In this document: positions 1 through 8,950 of the stretch, in pieces
Layout of the letters: each line of letters starts with the position of its first letter
Numbering within the stretch: the stretch's first letter is position 1
Assembly: GCF_001458735.1 (NCBI RefSeq)
Contig: NZ_CZQA01000010.1
Coordinates: 310,001-374,000, forward strand
DNA length: 64,000 nt
Direction of reading: 5' to 3'
From: Candidatus Nitrospira nitrosa
Lineage (GTDB): Bacteria; Nitrospirota; Nitrospiria; Nitrospirales; Nitrospiraceae
Notes under the pieces: model-generated
What the model was told of the DNA's origin: nothing
The model's input: only the letters and a program-made list of their open reading frames with translations
Database searches by the model: none
Translations under genes and position numbers: made by a program

Positions 1-582
1 CGCAATCCGTTTCCTACTCGACGCGTGGTGGAAGTTGTGCCGTCTTTTCGTTGGGAAGAGGTGGAGCAGGCCTTTGTTGACCTTCGCTATAAGGATCCCG
101 CGAACAATCTGCTGGCAGAAGATTCCTTCTCATTCCAGCAGGGCATTGCTGCAAAAACCTTTAGCGTTGATCTTCGCGACCCCACCCGCAAGACCGTCTA
201 TTACAAGATTTCCGTCAACTACAAGGATGGCCGATTCCTTGAATTACCTGAATCCATGACGAATGAGCGACGCATTCATGCTAGTGCCGATTCGAAGGGC
301 CGCCGGATCATTGGGATCATGCCGCCGGTCAACTTCGCCCAACGCCGTCTAAAACGTGTAACGGTCGATTTACGATTTGAGGACCTCATGTCCAATCTGA
401 GCTTTGCCGACACATTCGTTTTCGAGGCACCTGAAGCTCATGGTTCGTTCGAATATCAGTACGTAGACGAAACACGCAAGAAATATGAATATCGCGCCAA
501 CCTCCTGTTCGAAAACGGCCTCGAGCTCAATATCGACTGGACAGCCTCTGATACGACTGAACTGATCGTGAAGGTTCCCTGA
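1..582 (+). CDS. C-terminal part of a large beta-repeat protein (cut by window start)
   Basis: Frame 1 is open from the first base, so this is the last 193 residues of a longer protein. It holds two copies of an approximately 85-residue beta-rich repeat (about residues 20-95 and 115-193), each with the pattern VDLxYxD, a hydrophobic strand, a DxxxxxYxY strand and a DG or NG turn. The same repeat ends the 744- and 963-residue proteins encoded just downstream, so this is very likely a third paralogue. The next gene starts 10 bp after the stop, which indicates one operon. Function is unknown; a beta-sandwich or adhesin-like surface role is inference only. Confidence 0.75.
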   Translation, partial: RNPFPTRRVVEVVPSFRWEEVEQAFVDLRYKDPANNLLAEDSFSFQQGIAAKTFSVDLRDPTRKTVYYKISVNYKDGRFLELPESMTNERRIHASADSKGRRIIGIMPPVNFAQRRLKRVTVDLRFEDLMSNLSFADTFVFEAPEAHGSFEYQYVDETRKKYEYRANLLFENGLELNIDWTASDTTELIVKVP

Positions 583-592
583 GGAGATCCCC

Positions 593-2827
593 ATGCTTCA
601 ACTCGATTCTTCAGCGCTGATGATCGAAGGCGTCACCATCTTCAAAGATCATGCAGATCCACGTCAATTTTGGTATTTGCCTGGTCCTGTGGCGCTAGCA
701 CGGCGAGCAGCCGATGGTCGAGCCGCCTTCACGTTTCTAAAATTCAAACGACTACCCAGTACTGCGAGCCGAGGCGGCGGATTCCTGACATTCGAAGTGG
801 CACTTAAGCTGGATCGTGACCTCGAACGCCGAGTTCTCGAGCGTCTGTCCAGTATCTCCCGTGGTACTCCACGCCTGAGCGCTGTGCCGTTTGACGAAGG
901 AACCGTACAGTGTATCGCCCTCAACGTACAAGGTGCCGGCGGTGCCACTGCAGCATCGGATCCCAATGCTCCACCGGGTTCTTTTCGCGCCGTCCATACG
1001 ATTTTCGGTGCCGCGAAGCCATCGCTCCAAGGGGACAACGTCGCTGCCTTCAGCCTTGAGCTATCGGCCGAAGGTACAACGATCTTAGAAAAGGCATTTC
1101 AGGAACGAACCACGCCGGTCGGCGTAATCTATGACTTGAAATATACCGGACTACGTCCCGCATTCAACGTCAAGATTACAGCCGACTTCAAACAGATCTT
1201 CAGCCATTTCAGCTCGGCTGCGGATGGTCAGCGTGGATTTGTACGCGCCGGTATCGATCTCGGCTTTGAACGGTTGGTCCGCAACGGGGCCATTAAGATC
1301 GAGGTGCTTGATTTCACCAATACCACAGAGAATGAGACGCGCATCAAAGAAGCACTCGACTATTTTAAAGGGCAGGTACTCACAAACTGGTTTACCCCGG
1401 TCCTGGTGCCTGGAATCCTTGCCGCTCCCGCCGCTCAAGCCACTTCACTCGACCAGGTTCGCGCACTTGGTGCACAACTACGCCCACCACAACCGTCACC
1501 GCCGCCACGCCCAGACCCTTCACAACCCGCACCGGAGCCGGTTGATCATGGTCCAAGCCCGACCGCAGAGACCGGCCGCGGTGATACACCGCAAGGACTT
1601 CCGGGTACTGCATCTGCCGCCAATGTTGAAAGCCCAACGGAAGGGACAGGTAGTCCAGCTCCGGCAACCCCGGCTCCAGCGAGTGGCTCGGCCGATGTTT
1701 CCACAAGGAATCCGAATGGAGGTCTACCTGCAGCAACAGACAATCCAAATACTGCACAAAACGAAGGGATGGTTGCGTCCTTTAAGCTCAAGGCTATCCG
1801 CCAGGAGGAACAGCGTACGGCGATCCTGGAATACACACGTGCGGAAGCCCAGCAAAGAATGTATGCGCCACAGGGGTTTTTCGGCCTCCTTACCGCTGAT
1901 CTCGAACGCTCCAAGCACTTTATCGAGATCGACCTCGACGATCCCTTCTACAGGACCATCTCCGTTGAAACCAAAGCGCCTTTCGATTTTTCCGGGGTAG
2001 GCCTCAGCGAAATCCATGTCGCATTAGACTATGGACCTCAGAATGATCCGCAAAACTACAAACACGCCGACATGAGGTTCACGGCAGAAGATCGTGGGCC
2101 CAAACAGGTCGACTTTGCAGTCAATCTTCGGAAAGACCGTACATTCACCGTTACAACCCAGTTCCATTTCGATCCAACCAGCGGTTGGGAGGGCAAGACC
2201 TTTTCATACGAATTGCCGGCCAAAGAAACCTCTGATCGCACTCTCATTGTACATCCCATGGAGGCGCTTGGTTTTCTCGACCTTCACATCGAGCGTGGCC
2301 GCGTCGATCCAGGCATTGTCGATTTCATCGATGTCGAACTGTCATATAGCGATTCCTCGCCCTGGACCGTGAGCAAGACATTCCGCATCGCACCCGACAG
2401 CAGCCCACAGTCCTGGAAGCTGCGTCTTTCAAAGCCGGACCAGCGTGAATATTCCTACAAACTGACCCATCATCTGAAAGACGGCACGACAAAAGAGGGG
2501 ACACTCTTACGCACGAAATCGACCAGTGTGCTCGTCAACGATCTATTTCCTGCAAGCCTCGACGTAACGTTTTTCCCCATGCTCGACTGGCCGACACTCA
2601 AAGCTGCCGTGCTGGATGTCACCTACGTTGATCAAGCCAACACCTATACCCGCGAACAGCGTGTTCGGCTTGACCCCAATCTGACTGAAACAAATGTGCG
2701 ATTTTCGATCATGGATCCAAAACAGAAACGCTACCGGTATCAACTCACGCTGGTGCATGTGGACGGGGCAACCGAACGTCGAGCAGCGGTCGAGACCGAC
2801 GAGAACATGGTGATCCTTCTTACATAA
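593..2827 (+). CDS. Large modular beta-repeat protein with proline-rich linker (unknown function)
   Basis: 744 residues. Residues 1-280 form a conserved N-terminal module with DHADPxxFWYLPGP near residue 20 and an IALNVQG segment near 110. A Pro/Ala/Ser/Thr-rich linker follows (about 298-392), then a module beginning FKLKxIRQEE (about 396-560) and two beta-rich repeats (575-650, 668-744) like those of the gene upstream. There is no signal peptide and no membrane segment. A GAGGAG ribosome site precedes the ATG. The 963-residue gene two positions downstream is a paralogue. I do not recognise the family; the architecture suggests a structural or scaffold protein working with the adjacent caspase-like peptidase. 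Confidence 0.85.
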   Translation: MLQLDSSALMIEGVTIFKDHADPRQFWYLPGPVALARRAADGRAAFTFLKFKRLPSTASRGGGFLTFEVALKLDRDLERRVLERLSSISRGTPRLSAVPFDEGTVQCIALNVQGAGGATAASDPNAPPGSFRAVHTIFGAAKPSLQGDNVAAFSLELSAEGTTILEKAFQERTTPVGVIYDLKYTGLRPAFNVKITADFKQIFSHFSSAADGQRGFVRAGIDLGFERLVRNGAIKIEVLDFTNTTENETRIKEALDYFKGQVLTNWFTPVLVPGILAAPAAQATSLDQVRALGAQLRPPQPSPPPRPDPSQPAPEPVDHGPSPTAETGRGDTPQGLPGTASAANVESPTEGTGSPAPATPAPASGSADVSTRNPNGGLPAATDNPNTAQNEGMVASFKLKAIRQEEQRTAILEYTRAEAQQRMYAPQGFFGLLTADLERSKHFIEIDLDDPFYRTISVETKAPFDFSGVGLSEIHVALDYGPQNDPQNYKHADMRFTAEDRGPKQVDFAVNLRKDRTFTVTTQFHFDPTSGWEGKTFSYELPAKETSDRTLIVHPMEALGFLDLHIERGRVDPGIVDFIDVELSYSDSSPWTVSKTFRIAPDSSPQSWKLRLSKPDQREYSYKLTHHLKDGTTKEGTLLRTKSTSVLVNDLFPASLDVTFFPMLDWPTLKAAVLDVTYVDQANTYTREQRVRLDPNLTETNVRFSIMDPKQKRYRYQLTLVHVDGATERRAAVETDENMVILLT

Positions 2828-2854
2828 CGCTCCTCGATTGAAAGGAAACGACAA

Positions 2855-3763
2855 ATGACTAAGCGAGCCGTTATTGTGGGCGTCAATGACTATTCAGTAC
2901 AAAACAATGGCTGGCATTCATTGCGATTCTGCGTGTCGGATGCCTCGTCTTTTTACTACCTCCTTCAGGATGCATTTTTGTTTGACCCGCAAGATATGTT
3001 CTATCTCGTAGATGCCAATGCCACGTCAAGCCGTATCCGTCGAACACTACGCTATGTGCTTGCCATATCTCAGCCCGGCGACGTGGTGTGCTTCTATTAT
3101 TCAGGCCATGGGGGACGTACCCCTCATCCCTCCAACCCTTCGCAGATGTACGAAACCATTATCCCCTATTCAGGCCAATTCATCAGCGACCACGAAATCT
3201 TTGCAGCCGCCGATTCTTTACAACCATCATTCGTCAATTTCACCATTGTCCTCGATTCCTGTCACTCCGGCGGCATGCACAATGAAAGTGAGCACGCACG
3301 GCGCAGACGGTCGCCCATCTTTTCCCCTGAACTGATCAGTCAACTTGCGCAATGCACCACGCTCTTTCCATGCGGTATCTGTCTCCCACCACAGAGACGC
3401 CCAGTTTTGGCCAACAATATCACCCGTGTTTCCGCCAGAAATTCTGGCGTCGCCGTCGAGGAAGACACAAGTCGCCGTCTCGTTAAAGAATCGAAATCCA
3501 CACTCATCGCCGCCTCAACAGCCGCAGAGACGGCACAAGAGCATGAAGCAGTCGGCCACGGCCTACTCACGAAGGCGTTTCTCGACCTCGTCAACGCAAG
3601 CAATTTCCAGATCGATCATCGCAGTTTGGTCGACGAACTGACGACTCGCGTGCGCACGTCGATGGACAAGTACTTTCCGGGCGAGACTCAGTCTCCACAA
3701 CTGCGGGGCCAGGAAAACCGCATGGAGGAGAGTTTTCTCCAAGGATGGCGCGACAGCCGATGA
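2855..3763 (+). CDS. Caspase-family (peptidase C14 / metacaspase-like) protein
   Basis: 302 residues. The N-terminus RAVIVGVNDY is the usual first strand of bacterial caspase-like peptidases. The catalytic histidine lies in YYSGHGG (His85) and the nucleophile in LDSCHSGG (Cys136), so the dyad is intact. The remaining C-terminal part completes the p10-like region; there is no extra effector domain, signal peptide or membrane segment. Start ATG follows a GAAAGGAAA ribosome site 27 bp after the preceding gene. Being placed between two paralogous beta-repeat proteins, it may process them or a neighbouring partner; caspase-like proteases in bacteria often act in stress or defence responses, but no substrate can be named here. 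Confidence 0.9.
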   Translation: MTKRAVIVGVNDYSVQNNGWHSLRFCVSDASSFYYLLQDAFLFDPQDMFYLVDANATSSRIRRTLRYVLAISQPGDVVCFYYSGHGGRTPHPSNPSQMYETIIPYSGQFISDHEIFAAADSLQPSFVNFTIVLDSCHSGGMHNESEHARRRRSPIFSPELISQLAQCTTLFPCGICLPPQRRPVLANNITRVSARNSGVAVEEDTSRRLVKESKSTLIAASTAAETAQEHEAVGHGLLTKAFLDLVNASNFQIDHRSLVDELTTRVRTSMDKYFPGETQSPQLRGQENRMEESFLQGWRDSR

Positions 3764-3793
3764 TATTTAATCCTACTTATATGAGGCACCATC

Positions 3794-6685
3794 ATGCTCA
3801 GCCTTGAAAAACCCTTCACCATTGATGGCATCAGCGTATTTCGTGACCATGCAGATCCCAATACATTCTGGTACCTTCCTGGTCCCGTTGATCTGGCTCG
3901 ACGTGACACGGATGGTCGACTTGCGTTCAGCTGCCTGAAATACAAATCGGCTACACCAGGCGGTGGTGTGAAGGGTGGTGGATTTCTCATGTTTGAATCC
4001 ACCCTTAAACTGCCGGATCGTCTTGAACAGCGCATCCTTGCCCGAGTTCAGGCAGAACCAGGTGTCACGGGTCAGGTTCGATTGACTGCCGCCCCCTTCG
4101 AGGAAGGTTCGGTGCAATGCATCGCACTCAATGTGCAGGGTTCAGGAGGTACGACTGCCGCGGCCCCTCCGCCAGGAGCCTTTAACGCCGTAGAGCTCAT
4201 TCTCGGAGCGACCATTCCATCAATGGATTCCGCAAATAAAGCTGCCTTCAGTCTCACCCTTTCGGCAGAAGGAGCGACGATCTTGGAACAGGCTTTCCAA
4301 GACGGCCTGACACCTATCGGTGTGGCCTACAGCATGAAGTATCTGGCAATGCGGCCGTCCCTCGACGTCGAGATTACGGCAGATTTTGAGCGTATGTTTA
4401 CCCATTTCAGTGCGAGCCTTGAGGGGCAATACCAATTTTTCCGTGCTGGCATCGATGCCGCATTCGAATCGCTCGTTCAATCGGGAGCCATCAAGATTAA
4501 GGTGTTCCACTTCACTGATGAGCAGGATGAGAAAGATCAAGAAAAATGGGCGCTCGATTTCTTCAAAGAGGATCTTCTCTCGAAGTGGTTTGAACCGACT
4601 CTCACCCCTGGCCAACTCGCTGCGTCTCAAGCCACTGCCACGCCTCTGAGTGAGGTCATTAGTACGGGGCAAAACCTCTTGCAAGGGAATCGGCCGTCAA
4701 CCACCACCAGCACGAATACCGGTTCCACCGCACAACCAGGCCAATCTACCGAACAAATCCAGCCGGCATCACTCATCACGGACCGGACTGATCCTTCACC
4801 ACTCCCTTCCGGTTATGGTGTCGCGCACACACCCGCAGGCCAAGGTTTGCAGGAGAGCATCACGGTCACAGGTACCGGGGCGGTCTTGAAAGTGAACGGA
4901 TCCGTTGTCGCACTCGACGCAGGCGGTCGGGCGACTGTGACCGTCGACCCTAACTCCGACAAAAATATCGAGGTTGATTGGCCGGCTCAAACCGAGACGC
5001 GTGAAGAGGTTTTTGGCCTGTTTTTTGATTTTGATAAACCTACAGAGGCTGGATGGAAGACCAATCCACCAAGCCCTGACTTTCGCGCCTATGTTGAGAA
5101 TACGACGACCGATCCACGTTTTCGTGATGCCTCCGGCACGTTGCGAATCGAAGGCGACGGTAACTGGAGCGGACCAGAACGCGGAGCCGATCGTCTACGC
5201 GCCTGGATCCAGGCTTTACCAGTACCAAAACAGGTCCGGCTCGATGCCTATGCGAGTCATGAACATGTATCAGGAGCCAGTGAACCTGATCGTGAACGGC
5301 ATAATACGCGACTGTCACAGCGCCGGCTCGATGTGGCACAGGCCATTGTACAGCGATCCGGTGGCCAATTCATAAGCTCACCACCCCATGGTGACAGCCC
5401 GGCCTCAACACGCCCCGGCACTCACACACCCATGGGCGGAGATCCGGACAATCGCGTGGTGCATGTGACCGGTCGGGTCGCTGGTACGGGCCGACCCGTT
5501 CTTTTTCGAGGACATTTTCACCGTCCGGCCTCGATCCAGGTAGAGCAACCTCGACCACAGCCACAGCCTCAGCCCCAACCTCAACCAAACGCTGGAGGTT
5601 CAAGCAGTAGCACTCCCGTCGTGGCTTCTCTCAAACTCAAATTTATTCGCCAGGAAGAGCGAAAGACTTTGACATTCCGCTATAACCGGGCTGAAGCCGT
5701 ACGTCGCACGTATGCACCGCAAGGCTTCTTCGGTCTCCTGCTCAAGGACCAGGGCGACAAATCCAAATATTTCAAGGAAATCGATCTTGACGATCCTTTT
5801 TTTCGAGAATTCAAAGTGGAGGCCAGCATCCCAATCGATTTCGCCCGGATCGGCCTGTCCTCAGGACAGGTGGCGCTTGATTACGGTAACCCTGCGGATC
5901 CACTCAATCACAAACATGGCGATTTCGTCTTTACCTCGAATGATCCAGGGCCCAAAGAGTTTCGGGTGTTCATGAATGAAACCCGAGACATTGACTATGC
6001 AGTATCAACGCAATACCACTTTGATCCTCAGTCCGGATGGACCGGAGATCGATTCAGCTACGAGATACCTCCATCCAGAACACAAGACCGGACCCTCTTT
6101 GTCAACCCCTATGAGCATGTCGAATTCAGGGAAATTCCCATTGTCCCCGGTGACATCGACTGGCAGGTCCTCAGTTCCATTGAAGTACGATTGCAGGCCG
6201 AAGGCTATTCCACTCCTGAACCGCACACTACGTTCATTCTCCAAGAGAACAGTGCCCCTCAAAGCTGGAAACTGCGTGGTACACGACCTGCGCCGCCAAA
6301 CCGACGGGTCACCGTTGGGTTGACACATAACTTGAAGGACGGTACGTCGCAAACCACCCCCTCCGTGGAAATCGACGTACCAAGTGTGGTCGTTCACGAC
6401 CCATTTGTCGATGCACTCCGGCTCGAGTTCATACCACTTTTCAATCCCACCAACGTACAACGCGTCTTTATTGATGTCGAATACAAAGATACAACGAATG
6501 CCTATGAACGGAGTGAGCGTCTCGAGGTTCCTGGCACACAAACCAACCCGGCCAAGCTCCGCATCGCATTGCGCGATAAGGATCATCGCCGCTATCGATT
6601 CCGTTTAACTTTCGTCGGCACCAACAGCGGTTTTGATCAACGCGCTTGGGTTGAGACGGAGGAGCAACTCATTCCGGTACAATGA
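3794..6685 (+). CDS. Large modular beta-repeat protein with OmpA-like insert
   Basis: 963 residues and a paralogue of the 744-residue protein: same N-terminal module (DHADPxTFWYLPGP), same FKLK-type module start (LKLKFIRQEE) and same C-terminal repeats. The difference is an insert at about residues 405-570 with an OmpA/MotB-like signature: a VRLDAYAS strand, then LSQRRLDVAQAIV, then NRVVHV, which is the usual peptidoglycan-binding layout. A (Pro-Gln) run links it to the C-terminal part. No signal peptide is visible, so export, if any, would be unconventional. The stop overlaps the next start (ATGA), which indicates coupled translation. Confidence 0.85.
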   Translation: MLSLEKPFTIDGISVFRDHADPNTFWYLPGPVDLARRDTDGRLAFSCLKYKSATPGGGVKGGGFLMFESTLKLPDRLEQRILARVQAEPGVTGQVRLTAAPFEEGSVQCIALNVQGSGGTTAAAPPPGAFNAVELILGATIPSMDSANKAAFSLTLSAEGATILEQAFQDGLTPIGVAYSMKYLAMRPSLDVEITADFERMFTHFSASLEGQYQFFRAGIDAAFESLVQSGAIKIKVFHFTDEQDEKDQEKWALDFFKEDLLSKWFEPTLTPGQLAASQATATPLSEVISTGQNLLQGNRPSTTTSTNTGSTAQPGQSTEQIQPASLITDRTDPSPLPSGYGVAHTPAGQGLQESITVTGTGAVLKVNGSVVALDAGGRATVTVDPNSDKNIEVDWPAQTETREEVFGLFFDFDKPTEAGWKTNPPSPDFRAYVENTTTDPRFRDASGTLRIEGDGNWSGPERGADRLRAWIQALPVPKQVRLDAYASHEHVSGASEPDRERHNTRLSQRRLDVAQAIVQRSGGQFISSPPHGDSPASTRPGTHTPMGGDPDNRVVHVTGRVAGTGRPVLFRGHFHRPASIQVEQPRPQPQPQPQPQPNAGGSSSSTPVVASLKLKFIRQEERKTLTFRYNRAEAVRRTYAPQGFFGLLLKDQGDKSKYFKEIDLDDPFFREFKVEASIPIDFARIGLSSGQVALDYGNPADPLNHKHGDFVFTSNDPGPKEFRVFMNETRDIDYAVSTQYHFDPQSGWTGDRFSYEIPPSRTQDRTLFVNPYEHVEFREIPIVPGDIDWQVLSSIEVRLQAEGYSTPEPHTTFILQENSAPQSWKLRGTRPAPPNRRVTVGLTHNLKDGTSQTTPSVEIDVPSVVVHDPFVDALRLEFIPLFNPTNVQRVFIDVEYKDTTNAYERSERLEVPGTQTNPAKLRIALRDKDHRRYRFRLTFVGTNSGFDQRAWVETEEQLIPVQ
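5553..5591 (+). repeat. Short in-frame repeat encoding Pro-Gln dipeptides
   Basis: A run of CCN-CAR codons encodes alternating Pro and Gln within the 963-residue protein, between its OmpA-like insert and C-terminal module. It is a flexible linker and a possible site of length variation by slippage. Confidence 0.7.
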
Positions 6686-7608
6686 ATGACATTGAGCCAA
6701 TAGACCGAACCCTTGCCCTGATCAAGCACCTTGTGCCCCAGGCCTACGCCCGTGCTCAAGGCATTTTAGGCAATGTGCGAGATGCCCTTACCGCTTCAAT
6801 CTGGCCTGATATGGCTTTTCGATTTAGCTCATTGACCAACACCGGCTATCCGATCGAATTTGCCTGGTCATCTCGTAATCGGGACTTGCGCTTCACTTTC
6901 GAGGCAGCGCCGGCAGAGATACCAGATCATCAACGTCTCCCGCAGGCACTTGCGACCTTAGCAGCGTTGGGTGTCCATGGATTTCATGCGGTGGATGGAC
7001 TACAGCGAGCACAGATAGATACCCAATTGCAATTTGGTGCCTGGATCGGAGCACGCTGTTCTGAGAAGGATGTGGCCTATAAGCTTTATGTCGAATTGCC
7101 TTCTGCCTTGGTGAGCAGTAGTTGGGTGCAATCGGTACTAGATAAAAGCGCAATCACCATACCCAGACCACATATGCTCTGGCGCATGGCCGGTCTCAGC
7201 ACTACGGGTGGAATTGAACTCTATGCTCGCACCACAAACCTAGAGGCGATGACATTGCGTAGCCTTGTCCATCAGCTCGATGGAAACTCTGTCACGTTTC
7301 TGGAACTAGTCGAAGGGTGTGTACGACAGCGCGAACTGCCTGCCACATCGGGAATCAGTCTTGCCTTCGATACAACAGGGGCATTCGCAGGCCTCACTTT
7401 GTTTGTCATTGCCAAACATCTTTATTCTTCGGATGATCATGTACGCAATGCTCTCCTGGCACTCGCTAAGCCCAATGGTTACGATACAGCTCTCTATGAA
7501 GCACTCAGTGGAGGCACCGAAGACGGCCTCTGGCGACATGGAATGATTGGGATTGGCTTTCAGCGCGAAGTCGGTACCTGGATCCAGACCGGTTTAAGGC
7601 CGGTATGA
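6682..7608 (+). CDS. ABBA-fold (DMATS-like) prenyltransferase-like protein
   Basis: 308 residues, starting inside the stop of the preceding gene (ATGA). The sequence reads as about five repeats of paired strands followed by helices: GYPIEFAWSS...RFTFE, VAYKLYVELP, GGIELYARTT, ISLAFDT...LTLFV and GIGFQREVG. Five such units and the PIEFxW...RFxxE pattern recall the ABBA barrel of aromatic (DMATS-type) prenyltransferases, where strand-borne Lys/Tyr bind diphosphate. This is pattern recognition only; overall similarity is weak. The next gene carries a terpene cyclase-type motif, which fits prenyl chemistry. It could equally be a structural protein built on the same fold. Confidence 0.5.
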   Translation: MNDIEPIDRTLALIKHLVPQAYARAQGILGNVRDALTASIWPDMAFRFSSLTNTGYPIEFAWSSRNRDLRFTFEAAPAEIPDHQRLPQALATLAALGVHGFHAVDGLQRAQIDTQLQFGAWIGARCSEKDVAYKLYVELPSALVSSSWVQSVLDKSAITIPRPHMLWRMAGLSTTGGIELYARTTNLEAMTLRSLVHQLDGNSVTFLELVEGCVRQRELPATSGISLAFDTTGAFAGLTLFVIAKHLYSSDDHVRNALLALAKPNGYDTALYEALSGGTEDGLWRHGMIGIGFQREVGTWIQTGLRPV

Positions 7609-8384
7609 CAGCTCATTTTCTTCCAAGCGTCGTCATGATTAATGGCACCAGTTATCCAGATATAAATGGCTTCGTAACAGCACTTGGCATTCGCGCACTG
7701 CGGCTCTCAGGCCAATACGTCCCTCCACCGATGCTCGACGCGCTCGAAATCTGCCGCACAGAACAGGGAGGGTTTCGTTTTTGGTCGTCCACTCATCGCC
7801 CGCATTGGGCTCCTGATCTCCCCGACGACGCAGATGACACGGCTCTCATGACGCTTGAGCTCTATCTTCTGGGCCGTTTGAGCCGAGACGAGGCGCGGAG
7901 GATCGCCTGCCTAAGCCTCGTACGACATCGTGTCAGGCGGCTCGAGGGAGTAGGCCCCCCGTGGAGACGTGTCGGCGTATTCAAGACCTGGGCACGTGAA
8001 ACGACTGAGACTGACCTCATTGACTGCACAGCACATGCGAATATCCTCGCATTGATGGCCACGCTCGGCCTCCTTCATCTCCCTGGCGTTCGAGAGACCT
8101 ATGCGATGCTCGACGCCGCATTGGATTTTGCACAAGATGACGTGGATCGCGCCAATTCGCTGTCGCCCTTCTATCCTCATCCCGAAGAATTTGTTCTTGC
8201 ACTTGACCATGCTTGGCGATCTGGCGCCCACGATCTTGCCCCCTTAGCTCGTCGTGCTGCTCGTACATCGTGGGGCCGTGACGCGCATCGAAATACGCAT
8301 GAGCCCGATTACGCGATTTGTTCGAGCCCGTATGGGCAAGCACGGTGGTTTTCCCCCGCACTGGCGAGGCTGCGTGCAGACTGA
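7605..8384 (+). CDS. Terpene cyclase-like alpha-toroid protein with DADDTA motif
   Basis: 259 residues, coupled to the preceding gene by a 4-bp overlap. At about residues 58-90 a GGFRFW segment is followed by PDDADDTALM, which matches the DxDDTA catalytic-acid motif of class II terpene cyclases, and the rest is helical as expected of an alpha/alpha toroid. At 259 residues it is much shorter than squalene-hopene or diterpene cyclases and corresponds to about one domain. Either it is a minimal cyclase or partner for the ABBA-like protein before it, or a non-enzymatic relative. The motif is seen; the activity is inference. Confidence 0.55.
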   Translation: MTAHFLPSVVMINGTSYPDINGFVTALGIRALRLSGQYVPPPMLDALEICRTEQGGFRFWSSTHRPHWAPDLPDDADDTALMTLELYLLGRLSRDEARRIACLSLVRHRVRRLEGVGPPWRRVGVFKTWARETTETDLIDCTAHANILALMATLGLLHLPGVRETYAMLDAALDFAQDDVDRANSLSPFYPHPEEFVLALDHAWRSGAHDLAPLARRAARTSWGRDAHRNTHEPDYAICSSPYGQARWFSPALARLRAD

Positions 8385-8679
8385 AGCACCTACAATCGCA
8401 GAGAGGTAATGGATTTATTGGAGGTCCTTTTCGACAGGTTCTTCACACCTTGGTATTACGCTGTATCCAGGGTGTCTCAGACTGAGTACTCACGATCTAG
8501 CTCTTCCAAGCAGTGAGTGACAAACTTGAACACAGCGCGGTCTTGAAACACCTCATCCGCTATGCAACGCCCATTCGTCAAAACAGAACCAATTTGTGAT
8601 TTTCACTTCTATGACTTGGTGTAGGTACTTACTACGTGTTGGACAGATCCCCAGCATCATCTAAAAAGAGGTTTCTCCG
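8385..8679. other. Intergenic stretch, no gene recognised
   Basis: Nothing complete is visible between the terpene-cyclase-like gene and the tail-fibre cluster. On the minus strand 8477-8605 gives a 41-codon stop-to-stop fragment (ending LDREYSV) that reads like protein and could be a transposase remnant, but it is too short to assign. Confidence 0.4.
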
Positions 8680-8937
8680 TTGCTCCGTCGCATAGTTCTC
8701 ACCTGTGCATTCACCCTCGTGCCTACCTCAGCCTCTAGCCGGGGAATCAATGAACCATGGACGGAAGAGTCGTACTACGGCAGCCACGGAACTTTCTTCG
8801 CAGAGATAACTAATGATGGCCCGAGTCCAACTCGTCCCCATTATCGGAGACAAGTACGACGGATGGACTTTGAGATAGCTCGGTTACGTTGCTCAGCAAA
8901 GGCTGAACTACGCAATCATTCACAATCTTTTGTATAG
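8680..8937 (+). CDS. Possible small secreted protein (doubtful)
   Basis: An 85-residue frame starts with TTG eight bases after AAGAGG. Residues 1-19 (RRIVLTCAFTLVPTSAS) resemble a signal peptide with an Ala/Ser cleavage region; the remainder is polar with no known motif. It ends 14 bp before the next ATG. No homologue is recognised; it may be a spurious or decayed gene. Confidence 0.25.
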   Translation: MLRRIVLTCAFTLVPTSASSRGINEPWTEESYYGSHGTFFAEITNDGPSPTRPHYRRQVRRMDFEIARLRCSAKAELRNHSQSFV

Positions 8938-8950
8938 GAGGAGTTCGCAG

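Noticed and set aside
1224-2000. 258-codon plus-strand frame
   Set aside because: Lies inside the 744-residue gene in another frame; Arg/His/Ser/Pro-rich shadow of the proline-rich linker.
8477-8605. 41-codon minus-strand fragment ending LDREYSV, reminiscent of a REP-associated transposase
   Set aside because: Too short, no start codon and no conserved HxH motif; reported only as a remark.
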